Assembly (NCBI GenBank): GCA_019117495.1
Contig: DWZP01000020.1
Span: forward strand, 1-28,961
Length of the DNA stretch: 28,961 nucleotides
Direction: 5' to 3'
From: Fusicatenibacter_A intestinipullorum
GTDB lineage: Bacteria > Bacillota > Negativicutes > Acidaminococcales > Acidaminococcaceae
Part shown: piece by piece, positions 16,091-24,325 of the stretch
How the letters are laid out: every line of letters starts with the position of its first letter
Position numbering within the stretch: the stretch's first letter is position 1
Notes under the pieces: model-generated
What the model was told of the DNA's origin: nothing
Database searches by the model: none
What the model saw: only the letters and a program-made list of their open reading frames with translations
Translations under genes and position numbers: made by a program

Positions 16091-16291
16091 TTATTTTTTC
16101 GTATCGGGGGTAACAACAGCCTTCACGGCCTTTTCAAATTTGGGGCGTGCCAGCATTACAAAATGCCCGCAGCCGCAGCATTTTATACCGAAATCCATGC
16201 CGGTGCGCAAAATTTCCCATTCGTAAGAGCCACAGGGGTGCGGCTTTTTCATTTTTACAATGTCACCGACTTTAAAGCTTTTCGATTCCAT
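16091..16291 (-). CDS. DUF951-family small protein
   Basis: This 66-residue protein begins KSFKVGDIVKMKKPHPCGSY, continues with WEILRTG and has a CCGCGHFVML segment, all matching DUF951, a short Firmicutes family of unknown function. The cysteines at CGS and CCGCG could bind a metal, and the fold resembles small SH3-like beta barrels; both points are inference. It starts 1 nt after the stop of the CBS-ACT gene, with GGGAG overlapping that stop, so it is translated in tandem. No function is assigned. Confidence 0.85.
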   Translation of the reverse strand: MESKSFKVGDIVKMKKPHPCGSYEWEILRTGMDFGIKCCGCGHFVMLARPKFEKAVKAVVTPDTKK

Positions 16292-16292
16292 T

Positions 16293-16952
16293 TTACTCCC
16301 TGCTTTTTACGTTGCTGATATCGGTTACATAGTAGCCTGCTTCACGCAGCTGCTCGATAATCTCGAGCCCCTTGCCGCCAAGCTCGGCGCGGATGGTAAG
16401 CTCGGTTTTAACGCTGGTTTCCGGTTTGGCAACAATGCTGATAATGTTGATGTTATTATCGCGGAACATGGCGCCGATATCGGCAATAACGCCAACTTTA
16501 TCGGTTACGTCAATGGTAATGCGGGTGCTGGTGCGTGCAAGGCCCATAATATCAACAAAAGCGCGGAAAATATCGCTGTCGGTAATAATGCCGCATAATT
16601 TATTGTCGTCATCTACAACCGGCAGGGCATTGATTTTGTTTTTATAAAGCAGATATGCGGCATCTTCAACGCCGGCATCATAATGTACGGTAATAACATT
16701 TTTGGTCATTACATCGCGTACTTTAAGCTTGCCCAAAAGATAGTTTGCTTCATAACGGGAAAGAGTTGTAGCGTCGGTCGGGGAAGTACGGCTGACATCG
16801 GCATCGGTAATAATGCCGCGCACACGGCTGATGTCGTCTACAACAGGCAGGCGGCGCTTATCCGAACTGCGCATCAGTTCCCTTACTTCCAGCATGTTTT
16901 TATCTTCGGTAATAGTCACAACTTCAGTGGACATAAACTCTTTTACTAACAT
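16293..16952 (-). CDS. CBS-CBS-ACT domain protein (AcuB-like)
   Basis: This predicted cytosolic regulatory protein of 219 residues has two CBS domains (about 1-60 and 77-135) with FMSTEVVTI and VMTKNVITV openings and LPVVDD repeats, then an ACT domain (about 143-215) starting RITIDVTDKVGVIADIG. CBS pairs usually bind adenine nucleotides and ACT domains usually bind amino acids. The start is ATG 16952, with GGAGGA upstream; a reading frame continues further upstream into livF but has no such site. It lies 22 nt after livF and 1 nt before DUF951. The partner it controls is not evident, and the link with amino acid uptake is inference. Confidence 0.86.
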   Translation of the reverse strand: MLVKEFMSTEVVTITEDKNMLEVRELMRSSDKRRLPVVDDISRVRGIITDADVSRTSPTDATTLSRYEANYLLGKLKVRDVMTKNVITVHYDAGVEDAAYLLYKNKINALPVVDDDNKLCGIITDSDIFRAFVDIMGLARTSTRITIDVTDKVGVIADIGAMFRDNNINIISIVAKPETSVKTELTIRAELGGKGLEIIEQLREAGYYVTDISNVKSRE

Positions 16953-16974
16953 TGTAAAATCCTCCTCCCGGGTT

Positions 16975-17679
16975 TCAGCCGCCCAGATATGCTTTGCGTA
17001 CCGCTTCGCTGCTGGCAAGCTCCTGTGCCGTGCCTGCAAGCGCAATGCGCCCTGTTTCCAGAACATAGGCTTTGTCGGCAATGGAAAGCGCCATGTTGGC
17101 GTTTTGTTCTACCAGCAGTACCGTTGTACCGCTTTCATTAATTTCTTTTATTATATTAAAAATTTCTTTAACAAGCAACGGTGCAAGACCCATGGAAGGT
17201 TCATCAAGCAAAAGCAGGCGCGGACGGCTCATCAGCGCGCGGCCCATAGCCAGCATCTGCTGTTCGCCGCCGGAAAGCGTACCGGAAATCTGGTTTTTGC
17301 GTTCCAAAAGGCGCGGGAATTTATCGAATATTTTTTTCATATCTTCTTCAATGCCCGCTTTATCGCTGCGCAGGTAAGCGCCAAGCTCCAGGTTTTCCAT
17401 AACCGTCATGTTGGCAAAAACGTGGCGGCCTTCCGGCACCTGGCATAAGCCCATGCCGACAATTTTATGCGCCGGCATACCGGCAATATCTTTATCTTCA
17501 AAAATAATGCTGCCGTTTTTAGGCTTAATAAGCCCGGAAATGGTATGCAGCGTTGTGCTTTTACCGGCACCGTTGGAGCCTATAAGAGTAACTATTTCGC
17601 CGTCCGGAACTTCCAGGCTGACGTCTTTAATGGCATGGATGGCACCGTAGTATACATCAATATTGTTGACTTTTAACAT
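16975..17679 (-). CDS. livF: Branched-chain amino acid ABC transporter ATP-binding protein LivF
   Basis: This is one of two ATPases of a high-affinity branched-chain amino acid importer. The 234 residues contain Walker A GSNGAGKST (34-42), signature LSGGEQQMLAMGRAL, and Walker B LLLLDEPSMGLAP followed by LVEQN, the LivF wording. The GAGGAGG Shine-Dalgarno lies inside the end of livG, and the TGATG overlap of stop and start couples the two genes. Confidence 0.95.
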   Translation of the reverse strand: MLKVNNIDVYYGAIHAIKDVSLEVPDGEIVTLIGSNGAGKSTTLHTISGLIKPKNGSIIFEDKDIAGMPAHKIVGMGLCQVPEGRHVFANMTVMENLELGAYLRSDKAGIEEDMKKIFDKFPRLLERKNQISGTLSGGEQQMLAMGRALMSRPRLLLLDEPSMGLAPLLVKEIFNIIKEINESGTTVLLVEQNANMALSIADKAYVLETGRIALAGTAQELASSEAVRKAYLGG

Positions 17680-18449
17680 CAGAGTACCTCCTCGCCCAAA
17701 TATGCTTCAATAACGCGTTTGTTATGCTTAATTTCGTCAGGCGTGCCGCTGGCTATGCAAAGGCCGTATTCCAAAACGTAAATGCGTTCGCATACGCCCA
17801 TAACAAGCCCCATGTCGTGTTCAATCAGCAGTATTGCCAAATCAAATTTTTCTCTTATCCAGCGGATAAGTTCCATCAGTTCTTTGGTTTCCTGCGGGTT
17901 CATGCCTGCTGCCGGTTCGTCCAAAAGCAAAAGTTTCGGCCCGGTGGCAAGCGCACGGGCAATTTCCAGGCGGCGCTGTTCGCCGTAAGGCAGGTTTTTG
18001 GCAAGTTCATAGGCTTTATCTTCCATATGGAAAATTTTTAACAAATCCATTGCCATTTCGGTAATCTGTTCTTCTTCGTTAAAATAGCGGCCAAAACGCC
18101 CTACTGCTTCCAAAAGGCCGTATTTTACGTGCATGTTATAGGCAACTTTTACGTTGTCGATAACGGAAAGCTCGGAAAACAGGCGGATATTCTGGAAAGT
18201 ACGCGCCATGCCCAGCTGCGTTACCTGATAGGATTTTTTGCCGCTGGTACGCTGGCCGTTAAAAATAATCTCGCCTTCGGTAGGAGTATAAACGCCGGTA
18301 ATCATATTAAAGGCTGTGGTTTTGCCTGCGCCGTTAGGCCCTATAAGCCCAATCAGCTCGCCTTTGTTAATAGTCATGCTGAAGTTGGAGACGGCCCGCA
18401 AACCGCCGAAAACCATGGAAATATCATTTACTTTCAGCAGTTCTTCCAT
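17679..18449 (-). CDS. livG: Branched-chain amino acid ABC transporter ATP-binding protein LivG
   Basis: This is the second ATPase of the importer, 256 residues from ATG 18449, which has GGGAGG 8 nt upstream. Motifs: Walker A GPNGAGKTT, the LivG-type signature LPYGEQRRLEIARAL in place of LSGGQ, Walker B LLLLDEPAAGMNPQE and switch LIEHDMGLVM. The region GLARTFQNIRLF is present as MARTFQNIRLFSELS. The 5' end overlaps livM by 26 nt, and the 3' end overlaps livF by 1 nt. Confidence 0.95.
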   Translation of the reverse strand: MEELLKVNDISMVFGGLRAVSNFSMTINKGELIGLIGPNGAGKTTAFNMITGVYTPTEGEIIFNGQRTSGKKSYQVTQLGMARTFQNIRLFSELSVIDNVKVAYNMHVKYGLLEAVGRFGRYFNEEEQITEMAMDLLKIFHMEDKAYELAKNLPYGEQRRLEIARALATGPKLLLLDEPAAGMNPQETKELMELIRWIREKFDLAILLIEHDMGLVMGVCERIYVLEYGLCIASGTPDEIKHNKRVIEAYLGEEVL

Positions 18450-19383
18450 CTTTGCCACCTCCCAGGCCAAACATCTTCATGCTTAATTCCTTATTGCCGA
18501 ACAATCCCTGCGGACGGTGCAGCATCAGGACAATCATAGTTACGGAGTAAATAATCATGCGCCATTCCGGATATTCTGCCAGATAAGCGGAAATAAAAGT
18601 CAGCAGAATTGCGCCGGTAATGGAACCGGTCATGGAACCGAGGCCGCCCAGAACAACCATGGTTAAAATATCGAAAGAACGCATGAAAGTAAAGGACGCC
18701 GGATGCGCAATATAGAAATAATGTGCAAACAGCACGCCTGCCGTACCGGCAAAAGCAGCGCCTAGTGTAAAGGCCATTACTTTATATTTGGTAGTGTCTA
18801 TGCCCATGGTATCGGCTGCAATTTCGTTTTCACGGATAGCCAGGCAGCAGCGGCCGTAAGAAGAATTTTTAAAGTTTTTAATAAAGAAAATGATAAAAAT
18901 CATAATCCAGAAAACCCAGGCGAAAGTTGTTAAACGGGGAATGCCCATCAAACCGGAAGCGCCGCCTACATAATCAATATTGAGTATGCAGATGCGGATA
19001 ATTTCGCCAAGACCTAAAGTGGCGATTGCCAGATAGTCGCCGTTAAGCCTTAAAGTAGGCAGGCCGATTAAAAAGCCCAAAAAACCTGCGGCAACAGTGC
19101 CGACAATTAAAGCTACTTCAAACGGAAAACCAAGTTTTACCGTCATAATAGCGCCGGTATAAGCGCCGACGGCCAAAAATCCGGCATGGCCGATAGAAAA
19201 CTGGCCGGTGTAGCCGTTGATAAGGTTCAGGCTGACAGCCAGAATAATATTAATGCAGATGAGGACGATATTAAGTTCCCAGAACGGCCCGATAATATCG
19301 GCAAACATCATGCCCTGCACTGCGGCGAATAAAATGGCGCAGGCAACTATTCTTTTTAAATCTGCTTTGCGAAGATAATTCAT
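18424..19383 (-). CDS. livM: Branched-chain amino acid ABC transporter permease LivM
   Basis: This is one of two inner-membrane permeases of the Liv importer. The hydrophobic protein has about eight helices, with the LivM signatures VSLNLINGYTGQFSIGHAGF (near the N-terminus), YLAIATLGLGEIIRI and MVVLGGLGSMTGSITGA. I start at ATG 19383 (319 residues), which has AGGTGG 6 nt upstream; a GTG at 19392 is the alternative. It follows livH with a gap of about 9 nt and ends inside livG. Confidence 0.94.
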   Translation of the reverse strand: MNYLRKADLKRIVACAILFAAVQGMMFADIIGPFWELNIVLICINIILAVSLNLINGYTGQFSIGHAGFLAVGAYTGAIMTVKLGFPFEVALIVGTVAAGFLGFLIGLPTLRLNGDYLAIATLGLGEIIRICILNIDYVGGASGLMGIPRLTTFAWVFWIMIFIIFFIKNFKNSSYGRCCLAIRENEIAADTMGIDTTKYKVMAFTLGAAFAGTAGVLFAHYFYIAHPASFTFMRSFDILTMVVLGGLGSMTGSITGAILLTFISAYLAEYPEWRMIIYSVTMIVLMLHRPQGLFGNKELSMKMFGLGGGKDGRTAESK

Positions 19384-19392
19384 AGCTGCCAC

Positions 19393-20289
19393 CTACACTT
19401 TCTCGCGTACATTTTTGCCGAAAATACCGGCAGGTTTGTACAATAAGATAATAATCAAAATGCCGAATGCGGCTGCGTCACGGAAAGTGGAAGAAATAAA
19501 ACCGCTGACCATGGCTTCTACAACGCCGAGAATAATGCCGCCGACCATAGCGCCCGGAATAATGCCGATACCGCCGAGTACGGCTGCTACGAAGGCTTTA
19601 ATGCCCGGAACCATGCCCATAAGCGGGTCGATGGAGTTATAGTAAATGCCTACCAGCACGCCGCCTGCAGCAGCAAGTGCGGAGCCCAGGGCAAAAGTTG
19701 CGGAAATTACACGGTCGATATTAATGCCCATCAGTCTGGCAGCGTCAGTATCGAACGAAACGGCACGCATAGCCTTGCCGATTTTGGTATATTGTACGAT
19801 ATAAGTAAGTACGGCCATTAAAATAATTGCGCTTACAAGAATTACAACCTGCTGGCTGTTAACAACCAGTGGCCCAAGATGGTAAACATCTGCCGAAAAA
19901 ACTGCCGGGAAAGTACGCGGCTGCGGAGTTGCAATCAGCATCATGCCGTATTCAAGCAAAAACGATACGCCGATTGCGGTAATTAAAATAGCAATACGCG
20001 GAGCGTTGCGCATCGGCCTGTAGGCAATGCGTTCAATGATAATACCGGCAACGGCTGCACAGGCCATAGCAAAAAGAATTGCCGGCAAAAAGGAAAAGCC
20101 AAACATTGTTGTAGCTACAAACCCAAAATACGCGCCCAGCATATAGATATCACCATGGGCAAAGTTTATGAGTTTGAGGATGCCGTAAATCATTGTATAA
20201 CCAAGGGCAATCAGCGCATAAATACTGCCCAGGGATATACCGTTTATAAGCTGCTGCAAAAACTGGTGCAGAAGCGAACCCATATCCAT
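19393..20289 (-). CDS. livH: Branched-chain amino acid ABC transporter permease LivH
   Basis: This is the partner permease of LivM, 298 residues and about eight helices. Family signatures are GSIYALIALGYTMIYGILKL, NFAHGDIYMLGAY and, near the C-terminus, KAFVAAVLGGIGIIPGAMVG. GGAGG lies 7 nt before the ATG. It is the first gene of the livHMGF segment, about 120 nt after the terminator of the first binding-protein gene. A promoter in that gap was not convincing by eye, so read-through from the binding-protein gene is possible. Confidence 0.95.
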   Translation of the reverse strand: MDMGSLLHQFLQQLINGISLGSIYALIALGYTMIYGILKLINFAHGDIYMLGAYFGFVATTMFGFSFLPAILFAMACAAVAGIIIERIAYRPMRNAPRIAILITAIGVSFLLEYGMMLIATPQPRTFPAVFSADVYHLGPLVVNSQQVVILVSAIILMAVLTYIVQYTKIGKAMRAVSFDTDAARLMGINIDRVISATFALGSALAAAGGVLVGIYYNSIDPLMGMVPGIKAFVAAVLGGIGIIPGAMVGGIILGVVEAMVSGFISSTFRDAAAFGILIIILLYKPAGIFGKNVREKV

Positions 20290-20408
20290 AAAAAGTCCTC
20301 CAGTCCGTAAGTTTTGTTAATTCCTCAATCATAAAATCTCTATGCTTTACTGCCGTAAGTTATTACCTGCGCTTAAATAACGGCACTAACCGGCATCCAG
20401 CTAAAATT

Positions 20409-20443
20409 ACGGAAAGGCTGTGGCCAAACCGCAGCCTTTCCGT
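20409..20443 (-). terminator. Terminator after the downstream Liv binding-protein gene
   Basis: Minus-strand arms ACGGAAAGGCTG and CAGCCTTTCCGT form a perfect 12-bp stem with an 11-nt loop, followed by AATTTTAG. The weak T-run suggests partial termination, which would set a higher level of binding protein than of permease. Confidence 0.7.
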
Positions 20444-20469
20444 TAAAAAGTTAAATTATCAATTAATTA

Positions 20470-21639
20470 TCAGGGATTAATTTTGGTTTTCAAAGACTGA
20501 GCGCCATCTTTATATTCCAAAATTACGGCACTCTTAACCGGGTTGTGTTTATCGTCAAAAGTTACGCTGCCCGATACACCGCTAAACCCATTAATTTTAG
20601 CCATTGCTTCGCTGATTTTGGCAGGTTCTGTGCTACCTGCGTTTTTAATGGCTTCGGCAACCAGTAAAGCCGAATCGTAAGACAAAGCGGCAAAAACGTC
20701 AGGTTTCTGGCCGTATGCTTTTTCATAAGCGGCTACAAAGTTTTTGTTAATGTCCGATGAATCTTCAGGAGAATAAAGGCTTGAGAAGTAAGTATTGTTC
20801 AGCGCTGCCGCACCTGCAATTTCAGGCATCTTGGCGCTGTCCCAGCCATCGCCGCCGGCAATCGGCATATTCATGCCAAGCTCACGCGCCTGTTTTACAA
20901 TCAGGCCAACTTCCTGATAATAACCGGGCACATACAAAAAGTCCGGATTGGTTGCTTTTATTTTAGTAAGTGTTGCTTTAAAATCAGTATCCTTTTGCAG
21001 ATAAGATTCTTCCGCAGTAACTGCGCCGCCTTCTTTAACAAAGTTTTCTTTAAAAAACTGCGCCAAGCCTTTAGCGTAATCGGAAGAATTATCAATCAAA
21101 ATTGCTGCATTGCCAACACCAAGTTCAGCCGTTGCAAATTTAGCCATTACCGTGCCCTGGAACGGGTCGATAAAGCATGTACGGTAGTTGAAATCCTTGG
21201 TTTTGCCGCTGGCCTGGTCAACCGTAACATATGGATTGGTAGCCATCGGCGCAATATCCAGCACTTTGGCGCTGTTATTAATAGCAGATGCCGCAATTAC
21301 CGAAGAAGAAAGGTTAGGGCCGATAACCGCCACTACATTATCCTGTGAAATCAGTTTCTGCATGGCATTAGTAGCTTCTGCCGCTTCCGATTTGTTATCT
21401 GCAACAACAAGTTCTAACTGTTTGCCGTTAATGCCGCCTTTTTCATTAATCTCTTTAAAAGCAAGCTCAATAGCATTTTTAGAAGATATGCCGTAAGACG
21501 CGCTGCCGCCCGTCATTTCAAGGTTGGCACCAACCTTAATGGTATCGGCCTTTTTTTCACCGCCGCCGCAGCCTGCTGCCAAACCGGCAAGCACAGTGCC
21601 CAATACCAAGGCAGTTAGGACTTTGGATACTCTTTTCAT
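20470..21639 (-). CDS. Branched-chain amino acid ABC transporter substrate-binding lipoprotein (downstream copy)
   Basis: This periplasmic-side binding protein has a type I periplasmic-binding fold (Leu/Ile/Val family) of 389 residues. The signal peptide ends in the lipobox LAAGC (Cys24). The fold begins TIKVGANLEMTGGSASYGIS and includes VVAVIGPNLSSSVIAA and VPGYYQEVGLIVKQARELGM. It is clearly a paralogue of the next gene upstream (shared DGWDS, ALNNTYFSS, CFIDPFQG). GGGGGA precedes the start. The specific amino acid is not evident; copies with different side-chain preference are common. Confidence 0.92.
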   Translation of the reverse strand: MKRVSKVLTALVLGTVLAGLAAGCGGGEKKADTIKVGANLEMTGGSASYGISSKNAIELAFKEINEKGGINGKQLELVVADNKSEAAEATNAMQKLISQDNVVAVIGPNLSSSVIAASAINNSAKVLDIAPMATNPYVTVDQASGKTKDFNYRTCFIDPFQGTVMAKFATAELGVGNAAILIDNSSDYAKGLAQFFKENFVKEGGAVTAEESYLQKDTDFKATLTKIKATNPDFLYVPGYYQEVGLIVKQARELGMNMPIAGGDGWDSAKMPEIAGAAALNNTYFSSLYSPEDSSDINKNFVAAYEKAYGQKPDVFAALSYDSALLVAEAIKNAGSTEPAKISEAMAKINGFSGVSGSVTFDDKHNPVKSAVILEYKDGAQSLKTKINP

Positions 21640-21686
21640 TTTTGTTTCCCCCTCATTTGTTTCATTATAATTTATATTTTTAAAAT

Positions 21687-21719
21687 AGCCCGGAAACCTG
21701 AAACAACAATTTCCGGGCT
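21687..21719 (-). terminator. Terminator between the two Liv binding-protein genes
   Basis: Minus-strand arms AGCCCGGAAA and TTTCCGGGCT form a perfect 10-bp stem with a 13-nt loop, followed by ATTTTAAAAATA. The imperfect T-run again suggests an attenuator rather than a full stop. Confidence 0.75.
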
Positions 21720-21767
21720 AAAATAAACTCAAGCTAAAATAAATTCAAAACAATTAAATTAATTTAA

Positions 21768-22949
21768 TTACAGACTGATTTTTTCTTTAAAGCTCTGTAC
21801 GCCGTCTTTCATTTCGATGATGATGGCACTGATAATCGGGTTGTGGTCTTTATCGTAAGTTAACTTGCCGCTTGCAACCGGAAGGTCTTTGGTTGCTGCA
21901 ATAGCTGCTGCAAGTTTGGTTCCGTCGGCACCGTCGCCTGCACGTTTAAGGGCATCGGCAAGAACAAGGCCTGCATTGTAACCCTGCATGCAGAAGATAT
22001 CCGGGTCTTTCTGATACATTGCTTTGTAATCGGCAATAAATTTCTGAACGGATTCGGTCTGGTCCTGTACGGAGAAGGCACTGGAGAAGTAAGTGTTGTT
22101 CAATGCTTCAGGGCCTGCAATTTCAACAAGTTTCGGGCTGTCCCAGCCGTCGCAGCCAATCAGCGGAACATTCAAACCGATTTCACGGGTTTGTTTGATG
22201 ATTTTGGCAACTTCTTCATAGTAACCGGGGATGTAGATTGCTTCCGGGTTAGCGGCTTTAATTTTGGTTAAAGCTGCTTTGAAATCGATATCTTTAGCAA
22301 GGAAGGCTTCTTTGGCAACAACTTTGCCGCCTTTTTCGTTCAAAGTTTTTTCAAATACTTCTGCAAGTCCTTTGGAATAATCGCTGGAAGCATCATGCAG
22401 AATAGCTACGTTTTTAACGCCCAGAGTTTTATCGGCAAATTCAGCCATTACACGGCCCTGGAACGGGTCGATGAAGCAGGCACGGAAGATAAATTCCTTA
22501 ACCTGTCCGTTATCAACGGTAATTGCCGGTGCGGTAGCGCATGGTGCAATAAGAGGCACTTTGTTGGAGGTTACTACCGGAGTAGCTGCAAATACGCAGC
22601 CGCTGGTAGCAGGGCCAACAACAGCCACTACTTTATCCTGAGTAATCAGCTTGGTTACGGAGTTGCCGGATTCAGCAGGCTCGGATTTGTTGTCGCTTTC
22701 TACTACAACAAGCTGTTTGCCGTTAACGCCGCCTGCTTTGTTAACCTGGTCAACAGCAAGTTTTAAACCGGACAATGTAGATTTGCCGTAGTTTGCAACA
22801 TTGCCTGTCAGCTCAAAACTTGCGCCGATAACATATTTATCGGCATTAGCAGCCGCGCTGTCCTTCTTTTCTCCGCCGCAGCCTGCCAGAAGTGCTGTGC
22901 TTAACGCTGCAACCAGACAGGCGCTTGTAAATTTTTTCCATTTGCTCAT
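21768..22949 (-). CDS. Branched-chain amino acid ABC transporter substrate-binding lipoprotein (upstream copy)
   Basis: This 393-residue Leu/Ile/Val-type binding lipoprotein has a signal ending ALLAGC (Cys24). It carries the same block order as its neighbour: YVIGASFELTGNVANYGKST, VVAVVGPATSGCVFA, FRACFIDPFQGRVMAEF, IYIPGYYEEVAKIIKQTREI and ALNNTYFSS. It is the first gene of the Liv region, with GGGGAAAG before the ATG, a consensus promoter at 23049-23077 and a leader of about 90 nt. The strong promoter fits the need for excess binding protein. Gene duplication followed by divergence is the simplest explanation for the pair. Confidence 0.92.
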   Translation of the reverse strand: MSKWKKFTSACLVAALSTALLAGCGGEKKDSAAANADKYVIGASFELTGNVANYGKSTLSGLKLAVDQVNKAGGVNGKQLVVVESDNKSEPAESGNSVTKLITQDKVVAVVGPATSGCVFAATPVVTSNKVPLIAPCATAPAITVDNGQVKEFIFRACFIDPFQGRVMAEFADKTLGVKNVAILHDASSDYSKGLAEVFEKTLNEKGGKVVAKEAFLAKDIDFKAALTKIKAANPEAIYIPGYYEEVAKIIKQTREIGLNVPLIGCDGWDSPKLVEIAGPEALNNTYFSSAFSVQDQTESVQKFIADYKAMYQKDPDIFCMQGYNAGLVLADALKRAGDGADGTKLAAAIAATKDLPVASGKLTYDKDHNPIISAIIIEMKDGVQSFKEKISL

Positions 22950-22994
22950 TTGTCTTTCCCCTTTTCGTTATAATAATAAATTATGCCGCTATGA

Positions 22995-23027
22995 GCAGTT
23001 AAGCTCCCCTCCGGCTTTAACAACTGC
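22995..23027 (-). promoter_or_regulatory. Leader hairpin of the upstream Liv binding-protein gene
   Basis: In the minus-strand leader, GCAGTT-gt-TAA pairs with TTAACTGC, with a 2-nt bulge. The loop holds GGAGGGG, a ribosome-site-like sequence some 55 nt before the real start. It does not match a T-box or a riboswitch I know. It may stabilise the mRNA or regulate it. Confidence 0.35.
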
Positions 23028-23048
23028 CCTGCAACTATCTTGTTCACC

Positions 23049-23077
23049 ATTGTAATAAGTTTTCACATTTTTGTCAA
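23049..23077 (-). promoter_or_regulatory. Consensus promoter of the liv region
   Basis: On the minus strand TTGACA (23072-23077), a 17-nt spacer and TACAAT (23049-23054) form a promoter one base away from the sigma-70/sigma-A consensus. Transcription would start near 23042, about 93 nt before the binding-protein gene. It is the strongest promoter seen in the window. Confidence 0.8.
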
Positions 23078-23284
23078 CGATTTTTTTAATTTTACATACA
23101 GATTTTCAATATTTTTTCATCATTTTTGTTAAATTTTGTTACTTTTTTATTTTTGTCTTTACTTAATAGATTTTAGTTTTATCTTATTATACATTTTCTT
23201 TTTTGTGTACCCTTCAAAAATACATATAGCTTTTGCAGCTTTTCTTAAAATTTCTTAAAAACAAACCTTACAGAAAAACAAAAA

Positions 23285-23318
23285 ATCCCTTTTACCGTGT
23301 TTCCACAATAAAAGGGAT
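23285..23318 (-). terminator. Terminator of the rpsF-ssb-rpsR operon
   Basis: Minus-strand arms ATCCCTTTTA and TAAAAGGGAT extend into TTGTG/CACGG and are capped by a GAAA tetraloop. A T-run follows. On the plus strand a T-run also follows (ATATCTTTTTTG), so it could act both ways. Confidence 0.9.
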
Positions 23319-23357
23319 ATCTTTTTTGTAAGTTATTCTGCTTTAAGCAAGCAACTA

Positions 23358-23588
23358 TTATTCGCAGGTAAACGGCAGCAATGCTACGTTACGAGCGCGT
23401 TTAATTGCAGTGGTCATCTGACGCTGATGTTTTGCGCAGTTGCCGGAAATGCGGCGCGGTAAAATTTTGCCGCGTTCGGTGATATAACGGCGCAGTTTAG
23501 CTACGTCCTTATAATCGATTTCTTCAACTTTATCAACACAGAAGCTGCAAACTTTTCTTCTCGGTCTTCTGCCTCTTTCGCGTTTCAT
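23358..23588 (-). CDS. rpsR: 30S ribosomal protein S18
   Basis: S18 is a small-subunit protein that binds 16S rRNA as a heterodimer with S6. The 76-residue sequence is canonical: RRKVCSFCVDKVEEIDYKDV, then LRRYITERGKILPRRISGNC and AKHQRQMTTAIKRARNVALL. The CSFC pair is found in forms that can bind zinc. AGGAGGG precedes the ATG, and the gene lies 18 nt after ssb. Last gene of the classic rpsF-ssb-rpsR operon. Confidence 0.99.
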   Translation of the reverse strand: MKRERGRRPRRKVCSFCVDKVEEIDYKDVAKLRRYITERGKILPRRISGNCAKHQRQMTTAIKRARNVALLPFTCE

Positions 23589-23606
23589 TCGCTTAAACCC
23601 TCCTTG

Positions 23607-24017
23607 TTAAAATGGGATTTCCTCGTCAAAAGGCACCTGGGAGCCAAAAGACTCCATGTCGCTCTTGCCGCTGTCGCCGGTATTGCCGCCGGGAGTATAA
23701 CCCTTGCGTTCAATAAATTCCACGCTGTTTGCAACAACTTCGGTAACATAACGTTTACCGCCGTCTTTTGCATCATAGCTGCGGAGCTGCAGGCGGCCGT
23801 CAACAAGCGCTCTCTGGCCTTTGGTAAGGCTGTTCCCGCATAATTCTGCGATTTTACCCCATACAACGATGTTGATAAAATCGGCTTCTCTCTGCCCGTC
23901 CTGATTAGTAAAAGGCCTGTCAACCGCAAGCGTAAACTGGCATACAACCTTGCCGGTAGTGGTATAACGCACTTCCGGGTCACGCGTTAAGCGGCCCATT
24001 AAGATAATCTTGTTCAT
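23607..24017 (-). CDS. ssb: Single-stranded DNA-binding protein
   Basis: SSB coats single-stranded DNA in replication, recombination and repair. The OB-fold (1-105) starts MNKIILMGRLTRDPEVRYTT and contains NIVVWGKIAELC and GRLQLRSYDAKDG. A short Gly/Ser-rich linker leads to the acidic tip FDEEIPF, which recruits partner proteins. The 136-residue length is at the short end for the family. It lies between rpsF and rpsR, so it is expressed with ribosomal proteins. GGAGG stands about 11 nt before the ATG, a slightly long spacing. Confidence 0.98.
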   Translation of the reverse strand: MNKIILMGRLTRDPEVRYTTTGKVVCQFTLAVDRPFTNQDGQREADFINIVVWGKIAELCGNSLTKGQRALVDGRLQLRSYDAKDGGKRYVTEVVANSVEFIERKGYTPGGNTGDSGKSDMESFGSQVPFDEEIPF

Positions 24018-24037
24018 AACCTAAAGTTACCTCCGGA

Positions 24038-24325
24038 TTACTCGCCTTTTTTAATAACCATATGGCGCATTACTTCGTCGGTAATTTTCATTACACGGTC
24101 AAGTTCTTTAACAGCTTTGGGTTCTGCGCTGAAAGTTACGAGTACATACTGACCTTCGGTGAAATCCTGGATTTCATAAGCGAGGCGTTTTTTGCCCCAG
24201 CGGTCGGTTTTTTCTACAGTACCACCGTTTGCGGTAATGAGGCTTTCGAATTTAGCTACAACAGCTTCAAATGCTTCTTCCTCTACAACCGGTTTAACGA
24301 TGTACATGACTTCGTAATTGTTCAC
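24038..24325 (-). CDS. rpsF: 30S ribosomal protein S6
   Basis: S6 is the small-subunit partner of S18. The 95-residue sequence is canonical: NNYEVMYIVKPVVEEEAFEA, GGTVEKTDRWGKKRLAYEIQ and GQYVLVTFSAEPKAVKELDR. The start is GTG at 24325 with an excellent AGGAGGTGA ahead. First gene of the operon, with a predicted promoter at 24400-24428 and a hairpin-bearing leader that may mediate feedback by S6-S18. Confidence 0.99.
   Translation of the reverse strand: MNNYEVMYIVKPVVEEEAFEAVVAKFESLITANGGTVEKTDRWGKKRLAYEIQDFTEGQYVLVTFSAEPKAVKELDRVMKITDEVMRHMVIKKGE

Larger units (their letters stand above)
22950..23357 (-). other. 408-bp gap: liv promoter and leader, AT-rich tract, rpsR terminator
   Basis: From right to left it holds the rpsR terminator (23285-23318), a very AT-rich stretch of about 200 bp with many T-tracts on the plus strand (23080-23280), the liv promoter (23049-23077), and a 5' leader with a hairpin (22995-23027). 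I see no open reading frame of note. The A/T tracts just upstream of the -35 may serve as an UP element. Confidence 0.7.

Noticed and set aside
22950..23048. T-box or amino acid riboswitch in the liv leader
   Set aside because: No T-box core sequence, no competing terminator and too short a leader; only a single hairpin is visible.
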